A DNA stretch of 64,000 bases, from assembly GCA_051294375.1 (NCBI GenBank), contig CM119267.1, positions 20,523,476-20,587,475 of the forward strand, written 5' to 3'. Position numbers and translations under genes: made by a program. Shown piece after piece: positions 1 through 9,621 of this stretch (positions are counted from its first letter, which is position 1; each line of letters starts with the position of its first letter). A model generated the notes under the pieces. That model ran no database searches. It worked only from the letters and a program-made list of their open reading frames with translations, and was not told the origin of the DNA. This DNA comes from Paraspadella gotoi. Its lineage: Eukaryota; Chaetognatha.

Positions 1-51
1 GACAAAGATTCAAAAAAAGCCGAAACACAGCTAAAAGGAATAGACTAGTAC

Positions 52-487
52 CTAGCTGCTGCAAAAAAGCATTGTTCCCTTTCTTTGTCGTCAGCTCATG
101 ATTCTGCCCAGTGCCCGAAAATAACTCGCGGAAATGACGTTGCGTTTCGGGCAACGTTCGGCAGCAATTCCGGATGCAACGGAAGCAGTCCGTGAGAGAC
201 ACGACGATTTCGCCGTCGAGGCTGACAAAGGAACGGAGGAGAAATAGGTTTTACTTCCCTTACCGACACCCCATACGTTGTACACACCTTCCACCCTCCA
301 TGACGTCGAGAAGAGCATCCAAAGTGTCGGATATGGTCGCGACAAAGGTCGACGCCAACGACGATCTCGCGTCGACGATTAGACTGGCGCCCGACAACTC
401 GGACAAAAGAAGCGCGATTTTAGAGGAGTCTTCTTTAAGGCGGAAGCGAAGATCGCCGATGTCGACGAGAAGTTTTTCCATCGACAT
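52..487 (-). CDS. ATXN10: Ataxin-10-like protein, first two exons (partial)
   Basis: Two exons join in phase: 487-264, then 221-52, which ends at a GT donor; the rest of the gene lies off the left edge. The first exon encodes an amphipathic helix-rich stretch starting MSMEKLL. The second contains DCFRCIRNCCRTLPETQRHF, which resembles the ECFRCLRNAC...NQNSIRNL segment near the N-terminus of ataxin-10, a cytoplasmic armadillo-like protein linked to neuronal survival and cytokinesis. The start is the first ATG after upstream stops; a second ATG lies two codons later. The intron between the exons is only 42 bases (GTAAGG...TTTGTCAG). Identification rests on this one conserved block, so the family call is moderate while the two-exon structure is better supported. 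Confidence 0.55.
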
Positions 488-526
488 TGTTTCTTTTTTG
501 AGGTACGTAATAATTAGGAATTTAAA

Positions 527-636
527 GAATAAGGAATAACAGATTTTTAGTGTGTAACAAACATTTTTATTATTATAATAATAAAAAATAAAAATTCGTC
601 GTCACACACTAAAAATCTTTTATTCCTTAAACTTAA
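527..636. repeat. Small inverted-repeat (hairpin) element
   Basis: Imperfect inverted arms AGATTTTTAGTGTGT and ACACACTAAAAATCT are extended outward by AAGGAATAA / TTATTCCTT and enclose an AT-rich core of about 50 bases. It fills the 297-base spacer between the ATXN10-like start and the CTNS-1 stop. It could be a tiny MITE or a hairpin in the CTNS-1 3' UTR; the sequence does not decide. Confidence 0.55.
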
Positions 637-784
637 ATACAACGAAAAGAAAGAATCATAACAATGAATTTAAAAGAAATAAGAAAGCGCTCACCAATAA
701 CAAAAACAGCAATAAATTATTCCAGACCAGCTGGAAAGTGATAAAATTTGCTAGTTTATGATAACCAATACCCATAGCAGAATT

Positions 785-2165
785 TTAAAGTCTTGAATAA
801 TGAATAATCTTCATTCCCAAGTTGTCATATGGATTAATGACCGAATCTCGTCGATAAAACACGTAATGTTGGAGAATAAAACAAAAATTGAAGGAAATCG
901 TGATTAGGCCGAGCCCGAATTTGGTAAAATTGCCAAAAAATTGATTTCCAGTCGTCGTAGTTGTAAGACTACATTTTTTAAAAAAAGATCCGAGATAATT
1001 GTTTCTTTCGTCCCGACCAACATTCAAACAATGAACCATGATATGAGGCTGGTCAGTACTCATTTGACAAACCTTAAGAAACATCTGCAAAACAGAAAGC
1101 AAACCGCCCGATGTATCTAACAAAACCGTTCCGATGCTCCAGCCGTCAGTGCTTTTACGCCTATCGAAACACATCATTTATAGGAAACATTGTCAATGAA
1201 TTTTAAAACGAAAATTTCACCTAAAATTCATGTAAACTTGTGGAATGTATTTTAAAATAGAAACCGTAAGCTTGATGTAAGACCAAACATAAATATAATC
1301 GAGCCAAGAAATTACAGATACAACGGCAAGGATCAAGGTTGTCAAAGGCAGAAGAAAACGTTGCCAACGTGAGGGATCTTCAGACATTTAGAATGTAAAA
1401 TAATAAAATACCAATAAACGTGTTTTATGCGTAAAGTATGAATTGAATAATCATATCCTCACTTGCATAACACAGATATGTGTTGTTTTCCTCTTTATAC
1501 ATAAAGCACTGCGAGATAGTTAAGGTTGTAATGAAAAGAGCATGAATAGCTACAAACGACGTCATTATCTTCAACTTGAATCACGCCAAGAGGGTGGGCC
1601 TTTAAGAAATATTAGCAAGAAAGTCGGAAGGATTGCTCAATGCAATTAATATGTAAATTGTCTTGCCTGAAAATACAGTTTCGCGAACGTGGTAGTTATA
1701 TTTCAAGCATGTATTATAAATGACGTAAGCGAAAAATCCGATTTCATTCAGTGTCAAAAAATCGAAATTTAAGCCCACAACTGATTTGCGTTTGAAGTTG
1801 ATCCAAAATTGAGGGTAACCGCACAAAGCCCAACAAGCAAAATACATCCAACCGACGACTGCTCCTAACGTCTATAAATATAATTACTAATTATACTATA
1901 TTATAATTAGAACAAATCGAAAAAAGTGCATTAATAAAATGTAATTCTCAGTTTACCTCTAACCATTCGCTCCTGATAATAGAAATTTCTACTACGAGTA
2001 CGAGTATTTTTTTTCAGAATCATTTAGTCCCAAGTGCACTTCACCTGCAGACCTGTTACCTGAAATTTCCAAATTTTTTTCTTCAAAAGAATAGTTTCAA
2101 ATATATTAACTAATGTATTCTACCTTTAGCCGTATCTATTAAAACATTTTTTTGTTTCATTCCCA
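785..2165 (-). CDS. Cystinosin paralogue CTNS-1, copy A (frameshifted)
   Basis: A PQ-loop lysosomal transporter of the cystinosin family, divergent from CTNS-2. Exons read right to left at about 2165-2124, 2058-1957, 1871-1667, 1600-1468, 1385-1221, 1160-1073 and 968-785. The exon at 1871 carries the first PQ motif (GYPQFWINFKRKS, GLNFDF). The next-to-last exons carry the second (YIPQVYMNF, RRKSTDGWS, LLDTSGG), and the tail has a YDNL tyrosine sorting motif. Exon lengths (204 and 88 bases) and phases match CTNS-2, supporting gene duplication. At least four single-base indels, mostly in homopolymers (near 935, 1360, 1556 and 1680), break the frame here. The second copy corrects two of them, so they look like consensus errors. 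The first, signal-peptide exon was not found. Confidence 0.75.
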
Positions 2166-3051
2166 CGAGTGTTTGGGGCGGTAATGGTGGAAAAAGGAGA
2201 AAACCGTTTTTGGTGGGCTCCTAAAATACGTATGTTTATTATACTTGTTAGTAGTAAATTTTAACTAAAATTTTGAGTTTGTTACTTTTTGGACATCATG
2301 GCCGACGAGGTAAATAAATTGGAAATTAGTCGGATATGAACTGAGCTTAACTTGCGAAATAGTCAAGTTGAGAGCATTGCCTTTTTTAAAAATAAACTTT
2401 TAAAAAAAGAGCTTATAAATAAATCTCAACGCGTTTACCAACCAATAAGGATAATGCATTTTCTAGCCAAATTCTCTCCACAGGTGAGCTTTACATTTCC
2501 AATTGTTGATGTAACTCGCAGTGAAAGAACAGCCAAGACGAAAATATTTTTAAGTTTCGGGTAACCATCGTAATAAATACCAATTCTATTCCCAAAACTA
2601 ATTCATTCACGTCTGGCGACCAGAATCTTTCAGCTCTGCTACAGCAAACTGGTGAATAAAGTACTTTGAATTTACCAATCACTATATATGAATGCAATCG
2701 CGAGCAAAGAGCAGCAACGTATCTCAAAGATCCCATATTTGGTGAAAGTGGAGAACTGGAGATCTCCCTAAACAAAACAGAAAAATCAATGAAATGACTG
2801 CATGATAACGTTGTCTCTACGCCATTGTGAGACACTGTAGATCAGCGATTCTGAACTTCCCCCTTCACCCCCTTTTATTTTTCGGAGCTGCTTCGCCCCA
2901 CCCGCCGTGCTGCGATAGGTTGGTCTCTTTCGTCGTTCCTTGGGTCTCTCGACCGTCTCTAACTCTACGGCTTCCCGCGGGGTACTGCAGGCTGAATAAG
3001 GTAACTATTCAAAGTACACAAATTTAAAGTACACAATTTAAAGTACACAAT
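2166..3051. other. Spacer upstream of CTNS-1, no gene resolved
   Basis: It should hold the missing 5' exon(s) and promoter of CTNS-1 and the 3' UTR of SDR39U1. A GC-rich island at about 2880-2995 stands out from AT-rich surroundings, and three tandem AAAGTACACAATTT-like units lie at 3010-3055. On the plus strand ATGGCCGACGAG followed by GTAAAT at about 2298 could be a first exon, but no partner exon follows. The same sequence recurs at 6600-7460. Confidence 0.4.
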
Positions 3052-4143
3052 TTAAACAGAGCTGGACATGGGCGAGTTCTTCTGCGGTCCCTTGCTGGTA
3101 ACGCATTCTTTGCAAGCGTCTTTGAGATGAGTAAACTCGAACTCGTAGCCGGATTCGAGAGTAACGTTTCGGCCACACCTTTTGCCCCTCGAGCATCATG
3201 GCGCCACGCTCGGCCCGAAGACGGCGTTGACGATGAAACCGGGAAGAGGGAAGAACGCCGGTCGCGACATGGCCGCGCCGAAGGCTTTGGCGAAATCCGC
3301 ATTGGTGTCGTGGGACGGTGCCACCGCGTTGAGACGCCCTTTACACCCTTATACGGGGAAAGACAAGGATTGAGTATTGAAAGGCCGTTGTTTAAAAAGA
3401 GTCCATCACTTTTGCTCATAAGTACAAAAAATTCATGCAAGGTATGACATCCACGACCATACAACGATAAAAAACTTTTACATCATCATCACTCACGTGA
3501 TTTTCGATTGCGTGAAGGATGATTCCCGCGACGTCATTGTTGTGAACCCATGCCAGCCACTGGCCGCCGTTGCCGGTCGGCCACCGAGTCCCGCGAAGAA
3601 GGGCCACCAGACGTTGTCGACGATTCCGCCGCCACGACCCAACACGACGCCGATTCTCACGGTGACCAGCCTGGTCGGCACTGAAGGTGGGATTGCCGCC
3701 GCTGCTTCCCAATCGTGAGTCAACTGTTCCACGTAGTTGCTTGCCGCGCAGACAGAGTCTTCGTCGTAAGTTTCCGTCGCCGAAGTCGGGTAGTAGCCGA
3801 TGGCCGAGGAGGAGACGAACACCTCCGGTGGCTCGTCGGCGGCGGCGATGGCGGCCACCATGCTTCGCGTCGTCTCGATTCGCGAGCTCCGCACGACCGC
3901 GGCGTACGAGTCTCCCCAACGCTTGGTCGGATCTAGGATGTTGGCGCCGGCGAGATTGACGGCCGCCTTGGTGCGCGGGGGAGACCCTGGTTACGCAAGG
4001 AGTCCCAGGTGAGAACACGGCAACCCGCGATGGGTGGAGTCTCGGCGGAGCGGGAACGACGACGACCTCATGGCCTCGATGTCGGAGAAAGCGACAAAGG
4101 CTCTTGCCCACAAAACCGCTTCCACCCCCACCACCACCTTCAT
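3052..4143 (-). pseudogene. SDR39U1: SDR39U1, copy A with frameshifts (probably assembly error)
   Basis: This is the same gene as the intact reading at 7464-8562. It starts at the ATG at 4143 and ends at the TAA at 3052. Several single-base indels break the frame. The G run in the first glycine-rich codons is one base short, and an extra A sits in the segment encoding the KRTLESGYE block near 3163. The extra or missing bases lie in short runs and are absent from the other copy. I infer sequencing or haplotype-consensus error rather than a decayed paralogue, but a true pseudogene cannot be excluded. Confidence 0.7.
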
Positions 4144-4347
4144 TTGTTTTTAGTACTACGATAAATCTATATAAAAATGGATCCGGGGGGTGGGGGCAGA
4201 ATATGGGGTAATTTTTTTGGTTGGGCCGTTCCACCGTGAAGCTAATAAAAATATTCGCTGATATATGTAAGAAGTAGAAATTGTGAAATACATACGTAAA
4301 ATTTAATTAAAAAATAATGAAAAGTATTGTGTATTCTGTATTGTGTA

Positions 4348-5069
4348 CAGAAGGCTTCATATTATAAAATGTAGTACCCTTTTTTGTGACCAGAATCTGT
4401 TGCCACAAAAACTACCCAATCGAAATTTAATGAATTTTACATTATAGAGTGCTAATGACTATATAAATGGAACTATCGAAGAATATTTGATATTCAACCC
4501 CGACAAGAGATACAGGGCCCTGGGGTTTACCCCTCGGGGGCCAAAAAATGCTAAAAGTTTATTTTATTTTTCAAATATTTTTTAGTAGCATCAGGTGCAT
4601 TGACGTTTTAAACATAAGAAAAAAAACATTTTAGAACTAAAACTGATAAATTTGCAATAATTAAGCATGGTTGAAGATACATGGTTCATCGTTTTACTTC
4701 CAAATTTTCCCAAATTATTCCAAATCTGACTTTAACTGCCGATGTTCATGAAGCTAAAAATTAAGGTAAATGAATATTTTTGAGGTAATAAATACGTTTT
4801 TGTGGAAGAGTAAACGTCTGTGCAACTGTTTAAAACAAAATAATAAAAAAATTTGGAAAAAATTTTTGACCATTTGTGCCCTCAGGGGCTGCCCCTCAGG
4901 GCCCCTTATCTCAGCTTAGGTTGAATTTAAAAATTTGCCTCGATAGTTCCATTTTTATCACTCCTGGTGAAATTTACAAAATTTCATTAAATTCTTTTCA
5001 GTAGTTTTCTCGGAACGTGTTTCTGGTCACAAAAAGGGGTACCACATTTTATATATATGAAGCCTTCTG
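4348..5069. mobile_element. Foldback MITE, Tc1/mariner-like ends, copy A
   Basis: Inverted ends CAGAAGGCTTCATAT... and ...GAAGCCTTCTG are flanked on both sides by TA, the target duplication expected of Tc1/mariner elements. The arms run about 200 bases inward with good complementarity and include a GC-rich palindromic block (GGGCCCTGGGG with CCCTCGGGGGCC) near 4517 and its partner near 4880. No transposase ORF is present, so it is non-autonomous. It lies between the SDR39U1 start and the CTNS-2 terminal exon. Confidence 0.8.
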
Positions 5070-5197
5070 TATTGGGCAAAAATCGGAATGATTCTAGATC
5101 ATACAAATTATGAATTGAAACAGACCGCTGTACGTCACGAAAATAAAAATAAATCCATCTACTGTAACTTCGTCGCCAATTCGCTGCTGTTCTGGTC

Positions 5198-5343
5198 TCA
5201 AAATGGTCCGACTTGTTTGCTCGCACCGTTGATAATCTCGTCGTAAGGGCGCGCATTCCGGTAAAAACACGTAGTGTTGCAACATGAAAAAGAACGTCGA
5301 AGAGAACAGATGAAAGTCCAGGGAGAACTTGGTCACGTTTCCA
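5198..5343 (-). CDS. CTNS-2 terminal exon, copy A (truncated at gap)
   Basis: This is a second reading of the last cystinosin exon found intact at 9622-9798. It encodes the FMLQHYVF transmembrane end and runs into the N gap at 5344. Indels shift the frame relative to the other copy. Confidence 0.65.
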
Positions 5344-5368
5344 NNNNNNNNNNNNNNNNNNNNNNNNN
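5344..5368. other. Assembly gap (25 N)
   Basis: A run of N joins the CTNS-2 terminal exon fragment to an isolated piece of CTNS-1, an order that contradicts the flanking gene structure. Confidence 0.99.
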
Positions 5369-5712
5369 GAAGGATTGCTCAATGCAATTAATATGTAAAT
5401 TGTCTTGCCTGAAAATACAGTTCGCGAACGTGGTAGTTATATTTCAAGCATGTATTATAAATGACGTAAGCGAAAAATCCGATTTCATTCAGTGTCAAAA
5501 AATCGAAATTTAAGCCCACAACTGATTTGCGTTTGAAGTTGATCCAAAATTGAGGGTAACCGCACAAAGCCCAACAAGCAAAATACATCCAACCGACGAC
5601 TGCTCCTAACGTCTTTAAATATAATTACTAATTATACTATATTATAATTGGAACAAATCGAAAAAAGTACATTAATAAAATGTAATTTCTCAGTTTACCT
5701 CTAACCATTCGC
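5369..5712 (-). CDS. CTNS-1 first PQ-loop exon, extra fragment
   Basis: This is apparently identical to 5969-6312 and is bounded by N on both sides. It holds the exon with GYPQFWINFKRKS. It is a third reading of the same exon in 5 kb, best explained as a redundant contig end placed in the scaffold. Confidence 0.8.
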
Positions 5713-5722
5713 NNNNNNNNNN
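5713..5722. other. Assembly gap (10 N)
   Basis: A ten-N spacer lies between two overlapping readings of CTNS-1. The sequence to its right resumes upstream of where the left piece began. Confidence 0.99.
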
Positions 5723-6530
5723 AGACATTTAGAATGTAAAATAATAAAATACCAATAATCGTGTTTTATGCGTAAAGTATGAACATTGAATAATCATATC
5801 CTCACTTGCATAACACAGATATGTGTTGTTTTCCTCTTTTATACATAAAGCACTGCGAGATAGTTAAGGTTGTAATGAATAAAGCATGAATAGCTACAAC
5901 GACGTCATTATCTTCAACTTGAATCACGCCAAGAGGGTGGGCCTTTAAGAAATATTAGCAAGAAAGTTGGAAGGATTGCTCAATGCAATTAATATGTAAA
6001 TTGTCTTGCCTGAAAATACAGTTCGCGAACGTGGTAGTTATATTTCAAGCATGTATTATAAATGACGTAAGCGAAAAATCCGATTTCATTCAGTGTCAAA
6101 AAATCGAAATTTAAGCCCACAACTGATTTGCGTTTGAAGTTGATCCAAAATTGAGGGTAACCGCACAAAGCCCAACAAGCAAAATACATCCAACCGACGA
6201 CTGCTCCTAACGTCTTTAAATATAATTACTAATTATACTATATTATAATTGGAACAAATCGAAAAAAGTACATTAATAAAATGTAATTTCTCAGTTTACC
6301 TCTAACCATTCGCTCCTGATAATAGAAATTTCTACTACTTGAGTACGAGTATTTTTTTCAGAATCATTTAGTCCCAAGTGCACTTCACCTGCAGACCTGT
6401 TACCTGAAATCAATATTTCCAATTTTTTTTCTTCAAAACAATAGTTTTGCAAATATATTAACAAATGTATTCTACCTTTAGCCGTATCTATTAAAACATT
6501 TTTGTTTCATCCCAGCTAGTGTTTGGGGCG
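5723..6530 (-). CDS. CTNS-1, copy B (partial)
   Basis: This is the second reading of the central CTNS-1 exons; the C-terminal exons are missing at the gap. The exon at about 5950-5810 reads open here through DNDVVVAIHALF and MYKRGKQHISVLC, where copy A is frameshifted. The PQ-loop exon 6213-6010 is 204 bases, equal to its CTNS-2 counterpart. It begins after TTTAAAG and ends CAG followed by GCAAGA, so this intron appears to use a GC donor. The luminal exon at about 6395-6302 encodes SAGEVHLGLNDSEKN and is aligned to the CTNS-2 exon [14 protein letters not shown]. An upstream exon near 6480-6520 has its own homopolymer error. Confidence 0.75.
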
Positions 6531-6848
6531 GTAATGGTGGAAAAAGGAGAAAACCGTTTTTGGTGGGCTCCTAAAATACGTATGTTTATTATACTTGTTA
6601 GAAGTAAATTTTAACTAAAATTTTGAGTTTGTTACTTTTTGGACATCATGGCCGACGAGGTAAATAAATTGGAAATTAGTCGGATATGAACTGAGCTTAA
6701 CTTGCGAAACAGTCAGTGAGAGCATTGCCTTTTTAAAAATAAACTTTTAAAAAAGAGCTTATAAATAAATCTCAACGCGTTTACCAACCAATAAGGATAA
6801 TGCATTTTCTAGCCAAATTCTCTCCACAGGTGAGCTTTACATTTCCAA

Positions 6849-7032
6849 NNNNNNNNNNNNNNNNNNNNNNNNNNNNNNNNNNNNNNNNNNNNNNNNNNNN
6901 NNNNNNNNNNNNNNNNNNNNNNNNNNNNNNNNNNNNNNNNNNNNNNNNNNNNNNNNNNNNNNNNNNNNNNNNNNNNNNNNNNNNNNNNNNNNNNNNNNNN
7001 NNNNNNNNNNNNNNNNNNNNNNNNNNNNNNNN
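6849..7032. other. Assembly gap (184 N)
   Basis: A run of N replaces the stretch corresponding to roughly 2503-2600 of the first copy. The flanking sequence matches that copy closely. Confidence 0.99.
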
Positions 7033-7463
7033 CTAATTCATCACGTCTGGCGACCAGAATCTTTCAGCTCTGTTACAGCAAACTGGTGAATAAAGTACTT
7101 TGAATTTACCAATCACTATATATGATGCAATCGCGAGCAAAGAGCAGCAACGTATCTCAAAGATCCCATATTTGGTGAAAGTGGAGAACTGGAGATCTCC
7201 CTAAACAAAACAGATTGTGACTGATGTCGTGTCTCTACGCCATTGTGAGACACTGTAGATCAGATTCTAACTTCCCCCACCCCCTTTTATTTTTCGGAGC
7301 TGCTTCGCCCCACCCGCCGTGCTGCGATCGGTTGGTCTCTTTCGTCGTTCCTTGGGTCTCTCGACCCGTCTCTAACTCTACGGCTTCCCGCGGGGTACTG
7401 CAGGCTGAATAAGGTAACTATTCAAAGTACACAATTTAAAGTACACAATTTAAAGTACACAAT
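7033..7463. other. Spacer downstream of SDR39U1, second copy
   Basis: It repeats 2600-3051: the GC-rich island at about 7290-7410 and the three tandem 15-base AAAGTACACAATTT units at 7424-7466 that abut the SDR39U1 stop. No coding frame is shared by both copies, so I see no gene here. Confidence 0.5.
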
Positions 7464-8562
7464 TTAAACAGAGCTGGACATTGGCGAGTTCTTCTGCGGT
7501 CCCTTGCTGGTAACGCATTCTTTGCAAGCGTCTTTGAGATGAGTAAACTCGAACTCGTAGCCGGATTCGAGAGTACGTTTCGGCCACACCTTTTGCCCCT
7601 CGAGCATAATGGCGCCACGCTCGGGCCCGAAGACGGCGTTGACGATGAAACCGGGAAGAGGGAAGAACGCCGGTCGCGACATGGCCGCGCCGAAGGCTTT
7701 GGCGAAATCCGCATTGGTGTCGTGGGACGGTGCCACCGCGTTGAGAACGCCCTTTACACCCTTATACGGGGAAAAGACAAGGATTGAGTATTGAAAGGGC
7801 GTTTGTTTAAAAAGAGTCCATCACTTTTGCTCATAAGTACAAAAAATTCATGCAAGGTATGACATCCACGACCATACAACGATAAAAAACTTTTACATCA
7901 TCATCACTCACGTGATTTTCGATTGCGTGAAGGATGATTCCCGCGACGTCATTGTTGTGAATCCATGCCAGCCACTGGCCGCCGTTGCCGGTCGGGCCAC
8001 CGAGTCCCGCGAAGAAGGGCCACCAGACGTTGTCGACGATTCCGCCGCCACGTCCCAACACGACGCCGATTCTCACGGTGACCAGCCTGGTCGGCACTGA
8101 AGGCGGGATTGCCGCCGCTGCTTCCCAATCGTGAGTCAACTGTTCCACGTAGTTGCTTGCCGCGCAGACAGAGTCTTCGTCGTAAGTTTCCGTCGCCGAA
8201 GTCGGGTAGTAGCCGATGGCCGAGGAGGAGACGAACACCTCCGGTGGCTCGTCAGCGGCGGCGATGGCGGCCACCATGCTTCGCGTCGTCTCGATTCGCG
8301 AGCTCCGCACGACCGCGGCGTACGAGTCTCCCCAACGCTTGGTCGGATCTAGGATGTTGGCGCCGGCGAGATTGACGGCCGCCTTGGTGCCGCGGGGGAG
8401 ACCCTGGTTACGCAAGGAGTCCCAGGTGAGAACACGGCAACCCGCGATGGGTGGAGTCTCGGCGGAGCGGGAGACGACGACGACCTCATGGCCTCGATGT
8501 CGGAGAAAGCGACAAAGGCTCTTGCCCACAAAACCGCTTCCACCCCCCACCACCACCTTCAT
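7464..8562 (-). CDS. SDR39U1: SDR39U1-type epimerase family protein
   Basis: Two exons (8562-7912 and 7760-7464) join in phase 0 and give 315 residues, close to the usual length of about 290 to 320. The product is an atypical short-chain dehydrogenase/reductase with an NAD(P)-binding Rossmann fold. It starts MKVVVGGGSGFVGKSL, the glycine-rich dinucleotide motif. SSAIGYYP follows in the active-site region, then WIHNNDVAGIILHAIENH, GVLNAVAPSHDTN and IMLEGQKVWPKRTL, all hallmarks of the family. The 149-base intron starts GTGAGT and ends AG. The ATG at 8562 is chosen because the Rossmann strand begins at once; the upstream in-frame codons look like 5' UTR. The physiological substrate of the family is not established. 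Confidence 0.92.
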
Positions 8563-8762
8563 TGTTTTTAGTACTACGATAAATCTATATAAAAATGGAT
8601 CCGTGGGGGGGGCAGAATATGGGGTAATTTTTTGGTTGGGCCGTTCCACCGTGAAGCTAATAAAAATATTCGCTGATATATGTAAGAAGTAGAAATTGTG
8701 AAATACATACGTAAAATTTCATTAAAAAATAATGAAAAGTATTGTGTATTCTGTATTGTGTA

Positions 8763-9492
8763 TAGAAGGCTTCATATTATAAAATGTAGTACCCCTTTTT
8801 TGTGACCAGAATCTGTTGCCACAAAAACTACCCCATCGAATTTAATGAAATTTTACATTAAGAGTGCTAATGACTATATAAATGGAACTATCGATATTCG
8901 AACTATTGATATTCAACCCCTGACAAGAGATACAGGGCCCTGGGGGTTTACCCCTCGGGGGCCAAAAAATGCTAAAATTTTTTTTTTTTATTTTTCAAAT
9001 TTTTTTAGTAGCATCAGGTGCATTGACGTTTTAAACATAAGAAAAAAACATTTTAGAACTAAAACTGATAAATTTGCAATAATTAAGCATGGTTGAAGAT
9101 ACATGGTTCATCGTTTTACTTCCAATTTTCCCAAATTATTCCAAATCTGACTTTAACTGCCGATGTTCATGAAGCTAAAAATTAAGGTAAATGAACATTT
9201 TTGAGGTAATAAATACGTTTTTGTGGAAGAGTAAACATCTGTGCAACTGTTTAAAACAAAATAATAAAAAAATTTGAAAAAATTTTTGACCATTTGTGGC
9301 CCTCAGGGGCTGCCCCCTCAGGGCCCCTTATCTCAGCTTAGGGGTTGAATGTAAAAATTTGCCTCGATAGTTCCATTTGTATCACTCCTGGTGAAATTTG
9401 CAAAATTTCATTAAATTCTTTTCAGTAGTTTTCTCGGAACGTGTTCTGGTCACAAAAAAGGGGTACCACATTTTATAATATGAAGCCTTCTG
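8763..9492. mobile_element. Foldback MITE, copy B
   Basis: This is the same insertion as 4348-5069 seen in the duplicate assembly. The ends pair over about 200 bases. TA flanks both sides, although the first base of the left end is T rather than C. It sits between the SDR39U1 start and the CTNS-2 stop. Confidence 0.8.
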
Positions 9493-9621
9493 TATTTGGG
9501 CAAAAATTGGAATGATTCTAGATCATACAAATTATGAATTGAAACAGAACCGCTGTACGTCACGAAAATAAAAATAAATCCATCTACTGTACTTCGTCGC
9601 CAATTCGCTGCTGTTCTGGTC

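Noticed and set aside
2290-2330. Plus-strand first exon (Met-Ala-Asp-Glu, then GTAAAT)
   Set aside because: No second exon was found before the next gene; it may be chance or an unresolved divergent gene, so it is not called.
2491-2835. Minus-strand ORF as the missing CTNS-1 signal-peptide exon
   Set aside because: The reading MGSLRYVAALC is not preserved in the second copy, where a stop follows, and no donor in the right phase was seen.
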